This document shows, one piece after another, positions 12,561 to 25,151 of a stretch of DNA of 64,000 bases. Numbering within the stretch: the first letter of the stretch is position 1; the number at the start of each line of letters is the position of its first letter. A program made the translations under genes and the position numbers. The stretch spans positions 32,124,427 through 32,188,426 of the forward strand of contig CM022671.1 of NCBI GenBank assembly GCA_012295275.1. The letters are read 5' to 3'. Origin of the DNA: Chrysomallon squamiferum (taxonomy: Eukaryota; Mollusca; Gastropoda; Neomphalida; Peltospiridae). Under the pieces are notes generated by a model that was not told the origin of the DNA, ran no database searches, and worked only from the letters and a program-made list of their open reading frames with translations.

Positions 12561-12732
12561 CAAATATTTAGCAACCAATAAACTAAATTATTTATAAAAT
12601 TGAAAATATTTTTAATGAGAACAGATGCTAATTAAATATATACATGTATTTAATTATGAGTCACTATTAATAAATATCATTTGAAAATAAAGTATTTCAT
12701 TACTAAATTACATTAAATATAGGATACATTTA

Positions 12733-12835
12733 TAGCCCAGTGGCTAAATACTAGATTAAGAAATGACGGAGTTTAGGATCAAGCCTCTTTGGTGTTTCTT
12801 TTCATTACCATTTCTTCAATGTGTGGATGCCATTA
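12733..12835 (+). mobile_element. tRNA-derived SINE remnant
   Basis: An A-box TAGCCCAGTGGCTAA sits at 12733-12747. A B-box-like GGATCAAGCC at 12776-12785 follows 43 bases downstream, then a pyrimidine-rich tail region typical of SINE bodies. Same general architecture as the 10985 and 33370 copies. Confidence 0.6.
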
Positions 12836-12839
12836 AAAA

Positions 12840-13270
12840 ATTAGAATGAAAGAAATATTTATTTAATTTTAATGGTTTTGTATTATTATCACATGATATG
12901 GGGGAGACTGTTATTTTCAATGTAAATCAGTTTAAAAGGTTTTAACAGTCAGAAGTGTCACTCCAATTTTCTTTGGCTACTATATTTTATATAAAAATAT
13001 ACATTTTGTTATTATGATTTTTGAAAATGGATTATTAAAGAATGACCATTTTAAGATAAACTTGTAAATAAAAATAAATGCAATCTTCCACTATAAATTC
13101 AAAAAAAAAAAAAAAAAAAAAAAATCTTATCAAACCATGTTTTTATGTTTAATCCCAAATAAAGTACCAGTATAACACAATTGAAAATAGGTTATATTAG
13201 CATAACCACACCAATCTTGAAAGTTGTCATATTATTAAATATACATATCTTTAAAAATGTATCACAATAT
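12840..13270. other. AT-rich sequence with poly-A 13101-13124
   Basis: Uninterrupted 24-A run inside AT-rich unique sequence. Nothing else recognised. Confidence 0.7.
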
Positions 13271-13279
13271 CTTATTTAG

Positions 13280-13700
13280 TTCTTTTTCCATAGCTAAATT
13301 TGCACACCACTCATGCCATCTCATTTACAATCCATACTGTTACAATGGCAATCTTGTCATCTAACAGAAGAAATTTGTCAGTTTTCATCTAAGCAAATAT
13401 TCTGCCTCAGTAACAACTGACTGAAAGGAATCTCAAAATGGCATGAGCCAAAGTAATCTGCCTTGTCGATTAGATTACCGTATGTAATGGTCTAATACTG
13501 TGTCCACTTTAGTATGTTAGCCTAGAGGAAGCTTGACAATGTGGGTTATAAAGGAAATGATGTAAAGGAAATGTCTTTATGATTATCACTGCTGTATCTT
13601 GATGAACATTAGCTGCTATGGATATTATTCATTTGCTGCTTACTTTTTTGCAAGATGCATTAGGACAATGAATGTTTTAAGAGGAGGATGGAGGGATTAA
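13280..13700. promoter_or_regulatory. complex island, candidate regulatory element
   Basis: About 400 bp of non-repetitive, relatively balanced sequence including GATTAGATTACC near 13467 (paired homeodomain-type words) and an imperfect direct repeat ggaaatgatgtaaaggaaatgt at 13553-13575. No coding exon. Confidence 0.4.
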
Positions 13701-13739
13701 GAATGTGAAATGAATTTAAAAATGTTATTCTTGTACTTA

Positions 13740-14170
13740 TTATTTGAAAACTTTATTTTATTTTTGGTCTTTTTATGTAATAGCTTATGAAGAACAATGA
13801 AAAAAAAAAAAAAAATTATGTTTTCATTTCACTTTTGCTTGTCATCTCACTTTGTTTATGTATATATATGAATCTGTCATTATTTCATTAATATATATGT
13901 GTTTATATTAACTATGGATTCCAAACATACATAGGTTTCTCAAGTTTGTACATTGCACTGATGGATGTTCTTGTTTTATTTATATCAGCAAATGTTTTAT
14001 TCATGTTTGTATGTATGAAAGTATCAATATCTCCTTCTTTTCTCTGTCTTTGTCTCTTTCTTTTTACCTCTTTCTCATATTCTGCATCTCCCTGAAGACT
14101 TTAACATATGTCTGTATTGAAACAAAAGGACAGTAAAATCTCATTTAAACAAACACACATTTATAACATG
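13740..14170. other. AT-rich and pyrimidine-rich sequence
   Basis: Short poly-A near 13800-13815 and a CT-rich patch at 14030-14090. No gene seen. Confidence 0.6.
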
Positions 14171-14179
14171 TTATCCAAT

Positions 14180-14490
14180 TCTAAACACAGATCTGTAATA
14201 CTTTATCCAGTTTGAAAAGTTAACCATTGTACTGTTTGGAATTACCTAGACGCAGCAGAACGTGATTGGATCTATGTTTACAGCCTCATAAAGAGAGTGT
14301 TTACAGAAACTCTTTGAAGTAGAGTGGCTTATAGCTTGTCTTGATTTAGACAAGTGTCAGTGCACAGCACAGACTTCAACAACGGCCACTGAATAGAAGA
14401 ATTATCTTGGTTCACTGAATAACACAGCTTGTTTAAATTGCTATCACAAATATTACGCCTACTTGCTGCGTGAAATGTGATGTATAGGAA
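14180..14490. promoter_or_regulatory. complex island, candidate regulatory element
   Basis: About 300 bp of balanced sequence with CpGs near 14251, 14261, 14383 and 14456. No splice-bounded frame. Inference only. Confidence 0.4.
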
Positions 14491-14542
14491 GAAACAAATT
14501 GTAAATGTATACGTTTATACAAATCTAGGTGGGATTTTTTGA

Positions 14543-14552
14543 CCCCCCCCCC
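14543..14552. repeat. poly-C run of 10
   Basis: One of very few C or G homopolymers in the window (others near 40613 and 42715). Confidence 0.9.
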
Positions 14553-14559
14553 AATCTTT

Positions 14560-15110
14560 GAAGGACAGGATTTTCATGGATTTGATTAAAGGATACATTG
14601 CTGATGAGGGTCTTAAAAAAAATGAGTGGTTTATGAAAAGTCTGGCTTTTATTGTTTTGATGGTAAAATGGTGATGTTAGCTAAATGGAATCCATGATGA
14701 TGATGATGATGATAATGGTAAAATTTATGAAAGTTTTATTGGCTGCTTCATGAGAAATAAGGTTGTTTTTTTTGTTGTTGTTTTTTTTTTTAATATATTT
14801 TTTTTTTTTTGGTTTTTAAAGTAAAGATGATCAAACATTTTATATTTGTGAGCTTATCAATTCTGTTATTAATGTATTTTTTTTAAAAAACCATTCTTTT
14901 GGGATTTCCTATTTTAGTGCTGCAATTTAATTATTATTTTAATTTTAATTTCATTGTTAAATCAACAATTTAAAAAAATATATATTTTGGTGTTTTGTTT
15001 CATCATTATTTACAGTAAATTTTAGTTTATTGCTTTTTAATTTTTAAAATAGTTTAATACTTGTATTTGATTACATTAAATGGAGTTATTTTTTGTATTT
15101 ATGGCATAAA
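14560..15110. other. AT-rich sequence with (ATG)n 14694-14714
   Basis: A short ATG/GAT microsatellite followed by T-rich sequence with several T runs (14766-14810). No gene seen. Confidence 0.65.
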
Positions 15111-15119
15111 GATTGTCCT

Positions 15120-16320
15120 ACCATCAGGTATCATGTTCCACAAAAGCGATAGTTTAAATCTGTCTGATTAACATAAAGAGGATCTGACTGTTTAGCTGCA
15201 ACATCCCCACGAGAGGATCCAGTTACACCAGTAGAGCAGAATCTTAAATTGTTAAAGAAAAATCCATAACGTAATACTTGAATTGGTAGATTTATTTGTT
15301 AAAAGTTTATAATGTTACCTTTTATTATGCAGATGGTTTGCGATATTTTACTATAATGCTGCTTTATGGTTCTTAACCGTGCATATTGATTGTGGAATAT
15401 GAAACAACTGCTGTTGTCACTGAGAGAATGTGTATAGATTTTCTCTTATCATACAGTGAGTAGAAAAGTTATCAGACAGTTTGATTTTTATATGTGTAGC
15501 ATCGTGTCAGATGAGGCTTTTTTGATAATTTAAAAAAAAAAAATGTTTGAGTCAAGGGGTGCGTTGTGTTTATTTAGTTGTTAGTAATATCAAATTAGAT
15601 GAGTTAATTTATATCAGTTATGGGATAATACATCTATAGCATTAAATTATTTACTTTGTTTTGTGCAGGTTGTGATATCATATTTCTACTGGATAGATTT
15701 TTTTTAGTTTTTTTTAAAATTATAAATATTACACCATGGTCATACTGGATAGGTAATTAGGTTTTAATAAATGGTGTATATGTGGTCATAGTTTTTCAGT
15801 ATTTATTTATTTATTTATTTATGTGATAATATGACCACGTTGTTTCAGTGTCAAATAGGTTTTGCTTTCTGACTTATAATTTAAAACTCATTTTTTATTA
15901 TTTATTATTATTATTATTATTTTTACTTACTATACTAATAAATTATTGTTGTAAAATGAGATGGTTAAAAAGTAGTTTTTTATCTTATTGTAGTACAGTT
16001 GCTATGTTTTTGTGATGATAAGTTCCTGTTTCCAGTTTTGGATTGTTTACAGTTTCTTGGTTTAATATCAAATGGTTATAATATCAGATAGTTTGTTTAG
16101 TTTTTCTGATTACCATGTCAAGTGGATCATTTGGTTTTTTCCTTCATTTTGCTGCAATAAAATAATGGAAACCAGGGAAATAAAATGCATGGAGCAAACC
16201 AGATGTTTTCAGATGTCACTGAAGTTAATAGAAGTTGGCTCTGAATGTGTATTTGTATTAATGAGATTCCATCTATCAGTATTGCTAGTCACTGCATATT
16301 TTTCTTGTTTAAAAAATTAA
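15120..16320. other. AT-rich sequence with weakly complex patches
   Basis: 15120-15260 and 15360-15500 are slightly more complex. 15790-15825 is (ATTT)n and 15895-15925 is (ATT)n. An 82-codon frame at 16072-16320 has no splice support and is not recognisable. Confidence 0.5.
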
Positions 16321-16329
16321 AGAAAAAAA

Positions 16330-17170
16330 AAAAAAATAGAAGAGCTTACATAAATATTTTCTTTAGTCTTTAATTAATGAATCCAAAATACTCAGAATTT
16401 CTGGCATAATAAAAATCCAATCATTGTCTTTTGTGTCATTGTGTAAAAAAAAAATTTTGTTTGTTTTGTTTTATTTTGTTTTTATTTTTTATTTCTAAGT
16501 TGAAAAAAAAGAAAATACAGTTTGATGATGCAGTTTGTATTACATTTAGCAATTTTTTTTTTTAATTCCTGTCTATATATGCATCTTAATAGGCAAACCT
16601 TTTGAATCTCTTACATTTCCCGTAAGTGGAATGGATCACTTATGGAATTAGGAAAGCATGTTCCAAAGCCTTTTATATACTAATCATGTGACCACTGTTA
16701 AGATTACCTTAAAATAGGTTATTATATTTATGATAATTTTTCTTTTCATTCCCTTTGGCACTATTCCTGTATTTGTAGTCCTTTATAAAATAGTTTGAGA
16801 ATTCACAGAAAAGAAGTCTGTAATAATTCATGTATATTAACCATAAACACTAAGTTGTTGTTGCCATGGTAAAAAAATTCATATGCTGTGCAGTCAGATG
16901 AAAGAATTGTACCTTTTTTTTCTATTCTTACCCTGAAGGGCTTTATAAGGCAAATCCATGTAAATCCTTTTGATGATTTTTTTTTATTATTATTATTATT
17001 TTTTTTTGTGATAACTGTCTGGATGTAGATAAATACAAATAGAGAAATGACTAATTATTAAATAAATATCTATTTTTATCTAAACTGCTCTCTGTGTTAG
17101 AGAAAAATTAAATGAAATAAAATGAAATGAAGTGAAATAAATAATTTTAAACATTAAAATTAGAAAAAAA
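16330..17170. other. AT-rich desert
   Basis: A and T runs (16320-16336, 16447-16457, 16551-16564, 16977-16985) and an A-rich (AAATG)n-like patch at 17108-17140. Nothing recognised. Confidence 0.6.
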
Positions 17171-17179
17171 AAAACAACA

Positions 17180-17500
17180 ACAGCTTGCTATAGATTTGGT
17201 TTATAAGATGAAACACTGTTGAAATGCCAAATACCAGTAATGAAACAGTGTAGGGTAATATCTGGGTGGTGTTGAAAGTGAAAGGGGAAGGTTCTGTGAT
17301 ATATGGATGGGGAATTACTTGACAGATGGTTTTAGAAGTGGTTGCAGATTTTTGTGTTGCTATAGAAACATGTTTTATTGCCACTTGAAGCTTTAAATGA
17401 AGTGTGACATTGCCAAAAAATTTCTTGTAGGGATATCAATATCAAGTGCTGATCTAACATAGCCTACAGAAACTGCAAACAGACTGATAGACGAACAAAG
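17180..17500. promoter_or_regulatory. moderately complex island
   Basis: Non-repetitive sequence of mixed composition preceding the trinucleotide tract. No exon found. Low confidence that it is functional. Confidence 0.25.
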
Positions 17501-17501
17501 A

Positions 17502-17530
17502 ATGATGATGATGATGTGGTGATGATGATG

Positions 17531-17566
<36 letters not shown>
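17502..17566. repeat. compound microsatellite (GAT)n-(ATT)n
   Basis: GATGAT units interrupted by GTG near 17516, then perfect ATT units to 17566. Confidence 0.95.
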
Positions 17567-17568
<2 letters not shown>

Positions 17569-17569
17569 T

Positions 17570-18720
17570 GCCAGAAAAATTAGGATTATTGATAAAACTA
17601 CAAAACTAGTTTCATTACAGTCCTGCATACAACACTGTTGAAACATTTAGATTGAATAGTCTAAACAATTAATTTAGTATGCCTTTTTAAAAACTTAAAT
17701 TGAATTAGTGGTGTGTGTAAAGAATTTGTCAAAAATCCATCATTGTATGTGTTTGTCTATAGGTATAAGAAGAAATGGAATTCAAAAGATTTTGATATTA
17801 TCTTTTTATGAATTGTCAAATATGTAACAGATAAAAATCTATATTTTTGAATAAAAACATATTAATCTTCTAAGGTATCAGTTTACCAAATGACATGCAT
17901 GTGTACATTGGAAATATTACTTGTAGAGTTAATTGTATGTTCAGTGAACAGTGTGTGTCTTTGTGTTTCCTAACACTAAGCCAGTGAACTGTGCCTGGAG
18001 AGTGACTCATAATACACTGTTGTCCATTTGAATAACTTGTCACTTGTACACTAAGCTGGAGAAACAGAAAAACATGATTTTCAACAGGTTCAAAGTTACT
18101 ATAAGCTTTAAATAGGGTCTCTGTCAGTAAATAATCACTTTGTGTAAAAATACACAAATGTAGACCGATACATTAAGACACAAAGACTGGTGTGTGCATG
18201 CATACATGTTACCGACATGTGCATAATTATGATATAGATATTCACAGATTTATTAGTCATACATTGGAACAAACATTGTCACTTTGTCTTTTTCTATTTT
18301 TATGGCAACAGCATGTGGAGATTGCAATGTTTTGGGTTTTCTTTGTATATTTTTATTTTTTATTTTTATTTTTTTATTACTATTTTTTTAAATATCTGTT
18401 TGTTTTTTAATTATTATTATTATTATTATTTTTTTTAATTTATAAATTGATTACTAAAATGGAATATGGAATATAGCTGCTTTAATGCATACAACACCAA
18501 ATTATTTAACTGAATTTTCAGTTGCACCATTTTGTGTACAAACCACATTTTGTCAGTATCCAGTCCTCTCAAAAAACCCTGTAAAATAAAATAACAATAG
18601 CTAATGTGGATTAAAATCTGGTCATGCCATTCCATCCATGTAATTATTTCTGAAATGCTCTTTTTATTACAGAAGATAATTTTATGTGGGAGATTTTGTC
18701 AGCTGCATTTAATGAATAGT
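17570..18720. other. AT-rich sequence with a weak island at 17900-18330
   Basis: 17900-18330 is more balanced and contains several TG/CA-rich words but no exon. 18340-18445 is a T-rich low-complexity tract with (ATT)n. 18450-18720 is unremarkable. Confidence 0.45.
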
Positions 18721-18724
18721 TCAG

Positions 18725-18922
18725 TTGGTTGATGTACTCTCTCTTTGTCTCCTCATCTCTTTCTCTTTCTCCTTTATTCTATTTTGTTTCTCTCTCACGC
18801 ATACATGCATACACACACAACATATACACATGTGCATGCACATACATGAAGGTACAATGTTTTTTTATTTTTTTTTTAAAAACAATGAAAACAGCTTACA
18901 TTTAAAACCATACACTTTTTTG

Positions 18923-18955
<33 letters not shown>

Positions 18956-19080
18956 TTATTTGTTAAAATTTATCATGTGAAGAAATCTGGAAGAAATATG
19001 GAAGGAATTTGGAAGGAATTATTTTTTTTATATATATTGTAATAACAGTCTAGCATATAACATTACATGTATTATTTGTG
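18725..19080. repeat. CT-rich, CA-rich and poly-T low-complexity block
   Basis: CT-rich words at 18735-18800 pass into decayed ACAC/CATA repeats, then a 30-T run at 18925-18954. The long plus-strand frame across it is an artefact. Confidence 0.8.
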
Positions 19081-19089
19081 TGACAGAAA

Positions 19090-19780
19090 TATAATCAACT
19101 GATTTTTGTTTGTTTTACGGCCATTGGTGCCTTTGGTGACTACTGCACAGTGATTGAAATGTGGATCGCTCTGTAAGATATTGCTTAATGTCTATGTCAA
19201 ATGACCCACACTGGGCCAGAAAATTTTTGCTTATGACTTTATACTTGGTATTTTATTGGAATATTAGCTTCGCAGGAAAATATCTAATCAAATTGAACCA
19301 CTTACGCTAGTGATACATCCTGTTGTAGATGTCCCGAGGTAGTTGCAGATGAAGATCACTTTTCCTGATATGATCTCTGTATAGCAGGCTAAGAATAACA
19401 TGCAGGGTAATTAAATATCAACTGTCATTCGCGTTGTAGCAAACTCTGTCATTGCATGAACAGAAATCAACAGAAACACGGGCGGTCATGCATACAGTTT
19501 GTTTTGTTTGATAATAGTGGTGTAGAGCATGTCCATTAATTTTTTATCAGGATCTGCTGGATGTAGAATATTTGTTATTTGATGTTAAGTCTTCAGAGGC
19601 AGTGTTAGAATAAAGAGATCTTTTATGTTCCATCTTTTCATAAGCATGAAATCACATAATATGGCCTTTGGTAACCAGTTGTGAAACATGAAATACACTA
19701 GAGTATCGGAGCTGCAATCCATCATACCCCAGACATGTAGATGCTGAGCTGAAACCCAATCTTATCTCAACCATACAGAA
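19090..19780. promoter_or_regulatory. complex island of about 700 bp, candidate regulatory element
   Basis: Balanced, non-repetitive sequence with CpGs spread through 19119-19486 and homeodomain-type TAAT words. No exon with both splice sites. Candidate conserved noncoding element by composition. Confidence 0.45.
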
Positions 19781-19803
19781 ACATGTGTTATATCTATCTA
19801 GTA

Positions 19804-19834
<31 letters not shown>

Positions 19835-19889
19835 TAATTTATTTGAATGTGTTAATATAAAACACATATGCACATGTACACTCATGCAT

Positions 19890-19890
<1 letters not shown>

Positions 19891-19940
<50 letters not shown>
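19891..19940. repeat. (CA)25 microsatellite
   Basis: Perfect CA repeat, preceded by a run of about 25 T at 19803-19827 and decayed CATG/CACA words. Confidence 0.95.
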
Positions 19941-19944
<4 letters not shown>

Positions 19945-19949
19945 ATTGG

Positions 19950-20290
19950 TCTTTGTCTGTTTTTCTCACAGTTTCTCTTAGTATTTATATTTAAAAAATC
20001 AATTTAAGAATTGTTACTATAAACTTTCTTATTCATTTTAGTATTTTCCTTTATTTTATTTTATTTTTTGCTTTACTCTGATTATTAAAGTTTTTATTAT
20101 ATTCTTTCCTGTGATCTCAAATCGTAATAATGTGCAATGAAACAAAATACATATATACTTGTATTAGGTGTCAATAGACTTTCGCAGGACATACATTTTC
20201 TTTATACCCAATTACACTGATGGAATGCTGATAGCTAAAAATGACATTATTAGACATTTCTAATCTTTTTCATGGCTACATATTTGTCTG
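19950..20290. other. AT-rich intronic sequence before the possible exon
   Basis: Nothing recognised except the pyrimidine-containing acceptor region just before 20295. Confidence 0.5.
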
Positions 20291-20294
20291 ACAG

Positions 20295-20388
20295 AGAACA
20301 TTATGCCATGTGGAATATCAGGTTACCTGGAGTTTCTTGTGTGGAATGTGACTTGAACTGTCAAGGAGAAAAGTTAAACACACTGGCT
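20295..20388 (+). CDS. possible coding exon (31 codons plus 1 base)
   Basis: A 94-nt segment lies between an acceptor ending tttgtctgacag and the strong donor GCT|gtaagt. Exactly one frame is open. It needs two bases from an upstream exon and ends in phase 0, which is the phase the 49779 exon requires. The product starts EHYAMWNIRLPG and contains C-V-E-C, then ends EKLNTLA. If it is spliced to the 49779 exon, the C-x2-C would be followed 18 residues later by H-N-H, reminiscent of, but not matching, a C2H2 zinc finger. The intron would be about 29 kb. The segment could equally be part of a noncoding conserved island with a chance open frame. Confidence 0.3.
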
Positions 20389-20539
20389 GTAAGTGACACT
20401 CACAGCAGTGTTATGTTCTGAGTATTTTGTAACACATGCCTCTTAATACTTTTGTGTGAATTGTTTGAAATATTGATCAGCTGTGATCAGAGATCTCAGA
20501 GACCTAGGACAGTGTCTGAACAGATTAGGTTTTATTTAC

Positions 20540-20960
20540 AGATGTTAAAATAGATTTTTATCTTTTATTTATTTATTTATTTATTTTTTTATTTTTTTTT
20601 TTTATTTATTGTCATTGTAATATTAAAAAAAAAAAAAAAGTTTCTATTTTTTATTTTGTTACTGTTATCTACTTTAATTTATATTGTTTAATTCATAGGG
20701 TTAAGATTTATACATATAAACATAACTTCTTTTTTTCTTATCCATATCTTAGAATGTTTCAACCATCAGAAACACTACATTCAAAATATTGTAATTAACA
20801 GCAAGTGATGTGCAAATCTGAAACTTGTATTTTATTAAACATTCATAACAGGCATTACAGATAAAAACACGTTTCTATAAACAACAACAAAATTTGCTTA
20901 CACACCTGTTTTTATGTATGTACATGTTCATCTTCTGATTACTAATACAAAAATCTGATG
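20540..20960. other. AT-rich low-complexity sequence
   Basis: (ATTT)n at 20565-20600, poly-T, and poly-A at 20626-20639. No gene seen. Confidence 0.7.
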
Positions 20961-21280
20961 GCATCAGCAACAAAAAAAAAGCTTTCACCTATGTATAAAG
21001 GTCACATCAGTGCTGTCATGTCTGAAAGCAGAGCAATCATGGGAATCAACAAAGTATTTCCGCTTGCCATCGCTAACACACAATCAGAAACAACAGTGTT
21101 CATTTTAACCGAGAATGGTTGCTAGTAGTAATATGATAAATTAGAAAATAGACAGGCATTGGTAAAAAGAAAAATCTTCACAATGTCGGTAGTGGTCAAA
21201 TTATAAATGTTTTCATTGCTGGTCAGATTAACAATATTGTCAGAGGGATTAAACTGTCTAGACAAAAAACTCCAGATAAT
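20960..21280. promoter_or_regulatory. complex island
   Basis: About 300 bp of balanced sequence directly upstream of the GT microsatellites. No exon found. Confidence 0.35.
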
Positions 21281-21282
21281 TC

Positions 21283-21288
<6 letters not shown>

Positions 21289-21326
<38 letters not shown>

Positions 21327-21417
21327 TGTGTGTGTTTATATCTTTCAGTGGTATGGGTCTTTATTTGTAGTAATATGTATGTTATGTACTGTTTTTTGGT
21401 TTTTCTCTTTCTCTCTC

Positions 21418-21450
<33 letters not shown>

Positions 21451-21480
21451 GTAAACATGTATGTATGTATGTATGTATAT
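21289..21480. repeat. two (GT)n microsatellites and (TATG)n
   Basis: (GT)n at 21289-21334 with one interruption, a second CT-(GT)n at 21405-21442, and (TATG)n at 21459-21480. The minus-strand 117-codon frame here is a microsatellite artefact. Confidence 0.95.
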
Positions 21481-21489
21481 GTATTATTT

Positions 21490-22290
21490 GTATGCCTGTT
21501 TATATAAATAGGTACATAATGTATGTATATACTTGTATAGCCATAACAGTGAAGTTGAATTTTTTTACAAAACCTGTCAATACAACCTGTGTACAGACAT
21601 ACATGTAAACCTGCTGAATACACAATAGACCCTTTAGTTAAGGCTGTATACATGACCTTGTATTGTCTAAAAAGGAAATGATTAGTTCTGATAGACATCA
21701 GTTACATTTAGTTACATCGGTAAATGATATTAAATTAAACGAATTTATATGTATTAAATACACTTATATCAGTTATTAAATGTATTTTTAGTTAAACATA
21801 CAAACATGAGTTAAATGTGTATTTTATTTGTTTACACAAGTTTTTCATAGGCTTGATATTTATGTTATCAGCTATCATGTATCTGATAAAATTGTTAAGC
21901 TCTTTTATTTATTAATAGCATCATGGGGTTCTAATTAAACATAAAATTAACTGGGTATATTTTTTGTTATTACAGTTAATTAAATAATCATTGGCTTCAT
22001 TTGTCATGACAATAATAATGTGTTGAAATATTCACAAGTAATAGTCTGAATTTTTTTTTCTTTATTCTTTATATATTTTTGAATTGAGTATTTCATAATA
22101 AGCTGATTTTAATTTTGTTTTATTATTATTGTTATATATATATATATAGTTTTTACATTAATGTAATAAAATTAGAGAAAAAGTAATACATAATCAATCA
22201 AAATAAAGAGAAAAACATAAAAATAAGCCTAGCTGTATTAATTTTCTCTTACAGTCACTCCAATCTCAGTCTAAGATATTTATTTATTCC
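21490..22290. other. AT-rich desert
   Basis: AT-rich unique sequence, with a (TA)n near 22133-22147. Nothing recognised. Confidence 0.6.
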
Positions 22291-22299
22291 TTTCTATAT

Positions 22300-22810
22300 C
22301 TTCAATAGCATTATTTAAATCAGCTTTACTAATGCAGGTCTTTGCCTGATTAAAATAACTTTATAGAATGAATACTAAATGGCTGTTTTAACTCAGGTGT
22401 CTGCTAAATTTAGGTAATCTCTCGTGCATGTTAATCCAGGGGCTTGATCTTTTATCAGCACCAATCTTGTAGGTGTTAAATTAAGCTTTATTATCTTCAC
22501 TTCCAGCATATCAGTGTTGACCCCTCTACCTTTGGGCTTTGACATTTTCCTGTGTAATCTCCAGTTTTTTGAGACGACCCCTGCAATGTTAACGGCTATA
22601 GGCAGGTCAGAGTGCTAGCTATTTACAGTTATGCAGTAAACCTTTGAAAACGCGAACCACTAGTGAATGTTTCTGTTGCGTGGACTATGTTGCTGGGGTA
22701 ATGACACTTCTAGATAATGTAAATACCTGTTGCAATAACAGCTCGCTTAGTTTAGTTGTATAAACGAAAGAGCTGGATATGTATACAGTTGTTATTCAAC
22801 AAGGCTAATC
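22300..22810. promoter_or_regulatory. strong complex island, candidate conserved regulatory element
   Basis: About 500 bp with balanced composition, many CpGs between 22420 and 22765 (for example near 22575, 22592, 22652 and 22679), a TCF-like CCTTTGAA near 22641, and TAAT-type words. No open frame with splice sites. One of the most distinct islands in the window. Confidence 0.5.
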
Positions 22811-22848
22811 AGTAACTGTAATATATGCAGGGGGAAAATATTTGTGAA

Positions 22849-22872
22849 TTTTTTTTTTTTTTTTTTTTTTTT
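22849..22872. repeat. poly-T run
   Basis: T run of about 24. A second one of about 23 lies at 23131-23153. Confidence 0.9.
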
Positions 22873-22879
22873 GTTTTAT

Positions 22880-23500
22880 CAATACTGCAAGTATTGCTTT
22901 TGTTACCACTTCATGGCATTGACAGGTTTCTGTTAAAATATCTCACAAATTGTAAGCTTTTAAATATTTTTCATTGTATTAGGTTTCAGACTTGAGGGAC
23001 CTGTGGCAGCTAGTTGCTGTCTTATTGTTTGTGCTTGAGTAAACTTAAGTACAGGAAGGTTAAAGTGTATTGCAAATAATTGGTAACAAATTGTCAAATT
23101 TAGTTTGGAAATGTTCAGTCACCTTAATAATTTTTTTTTTTTTTTTTTTTTTTAAGTTGATTTTAACATATCTGTTAAAACAGTAGCATAACAAAGAATT
23201 TTTAATTTTAATATTTTATTTAAAAACTGTTAATTACCTTGTTAAATTTTTGGTTTTAAATACTGTGTAATTTGTTCCACAGCTGCTAATGTCAGCAAAC
23301 TTGCTTTTATTGATTTTTTTCTCTTCAAATTTCTTATTTTTGTTGATGTTTTATGCATATTACCTATATGTATGTGTGCAGGTGAGTCTCTGTGTGTGCA
23401 TGCGCACTTGAGATTGATGCAGCAGGCTTGAATGAAAATGATTAAACAACTGCCTTAAGAAATATATACATACCACTGCTCTAACTATGAACTACAACTG
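22880..23500. other. AT-rich sequence
   Basis: Nothing certain. A T-rich 99-nt open segment at 23283-23381 has splice-like borders but two open frames and is treated as chance. Confidence 0.5.
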
Positions 23501-23501
23501 A

Positions 23502-23502
<1 letters not shown>

Positions 23503-23543
<41 letters not shown>

Positions 23544-23713
23544 ACACACACACCTACACACCTACACACACACACACCTACACACCTACACACACCTACA
23601 CCTACTCACACCTACACCTATACCTATACCTACTCCTACCTGTTTGCAAATACACTCTTACATACACATATATAGACACAAAATACAAAATAACTGATGG
23701 CAGAAACGGGCAA

Positions 23714-23760
<47 letters not shown>
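23503..23760. repeat. compound CA satellite with CACACCTA units
   Basis: (CA)n at 23503-23540 turns into cacctacacacctaca units that become progressively ctacacctatacctac, and a second perfect (CA)n follows at 23717-23758. The gradient from pure dinucleotide to six- and eight-base units is visible. Frames across it are artefacts. Confidence 0.95.
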
Positions 23761-23761
<1 letters not shown>

Positions 23762-23799
23762 TATACATACACTCTTACACACACAGCTACACCGACACA

Positions 23800-24240
23800 G
23801 TTATACATGTATATCTGTTGGCACTAGTCAGTCAAAACACCTCTACATGTTGAAAAGCTTTGTTATCACTGTGAAGGTAATTTGTCAAGTCGAGTCATTG
23901 TGTGTGTGCTGTCAGACCATCACAAACTGTTCACTGCGGAATGCCAACCCGTTCAGCTCTTGTCTTGTTTCATCTCTCTTATGTATGGGACTTTGGAGAT
24001 GTGGTTAATTTGGCCACAGCAATCAATAAATCCATAGCGCTGAGCTGCATTCAGGCAATATTGAGAAAACGTACACAGAATGATGAAATGAAATCGGTGC
24101 AGGCTTTCAGAGATGTTAATCTTGTCAAGAGCGGATTCAGTGTTTAGAGATATTATATTAGCGGCAAGAGATTGTTTGCTTATGGCTTTGTTTTCAGTGC
24201 AGGTTGCTAGTGATAGAATCACAGAATTTGCATGTTCAGT
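23800..24240. promoter_or_regulatory. strong complex island, candidate regulatory element
   Basis: About 440 bp of balanced sequence with CpGs near 23890, 23937, 23951, 24038, 24070, 24095 and 24163. Three overlapping chance frames on both strands show low stop density without a coding signature. No closing splice pair. Confidence 0.5.
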
Positions 24241-24249
24241 TGTTTTTTT

Positions 24250-25118
24250 TAATTTTTATTTCCTTTTTGTTATTATTATTTTTTTTATATGTAAATTTAG
24301 ATCACTGGAAGTAATTTACTGCTGTATTGATTGCAGTTAGAAATTAATTTCAGTTGATGACAAAATAAGATTAACTGAGATAAAGAAAAAAAAAATAAAG
24401 AATGAACAAGAAACAAACAAAAAACAAAACCAAAACATGTGTATTATGAAAATAATGATATTAGATAAATTATATGACTTAACCCGAGATGTGCAGATGT
24501 ATTACTTATCTGTCATTTTAAGACCATTGTTGTATCAATTTTTTTTTCTCATCCACTGACATTAATACCCTATCAAAACATTTGCATTATTGAAGTACTG
24601 AACATCACATAATTTACCCATAGCAGCTTCATCACTGATAGGAAAGGTTAAATAATTGTGGCATTAACAGTATATAGATATATAAAATCAGCTAATATTC
24701 TGAAGATACAAATATGAGATAATTTACATTATTTCTTAACCCAGTCTCCTCAGATCAGTTATATAATCTATCATTTGTTTATTTTTTTTAAATCTGTAAT
24801 AATAACAATTAAAATAAAATTGAAATTTAAATAATAATACTACTAATAATAAAATAAACAAACACTGAATTAATAAATTAAAATGGCAGAAACACAAATA
24901 AATCTATTTAAATTATTAAAATAAAGACATTAAAAATAGTACTGTATTTCGTTACTTATTTCCCTCAGGCCAGTACACACCTTTCATTTGTAGAATGATT
25001 GATGATGTAATGATTAAGCTTTAATGTTTACAGTCAGATCTTTTTATCATTTATTTCAATTGGATTTTATTTCTGTTTTATGTTTTGTTAGTATTTTGAT
25101 TATTATTGGTGTTGTTAA

Positions 25119-25151
<33 letters not shown>

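Noticed and set aside
18716-18731. A-box-like TAGTTCAGTTGGTTGA
   Set aside because: No B-box follows; CT-rich sequence instead. Too little to call a SINE.
23283-23381. 99-nt open segment with splice-like borders (ttccacag, CAG|gtgagt)
   Set aside because: T-rich, two frames open, and the product is just a hydrophobic string expected from T-rich DNA. Needs RNA evidence.
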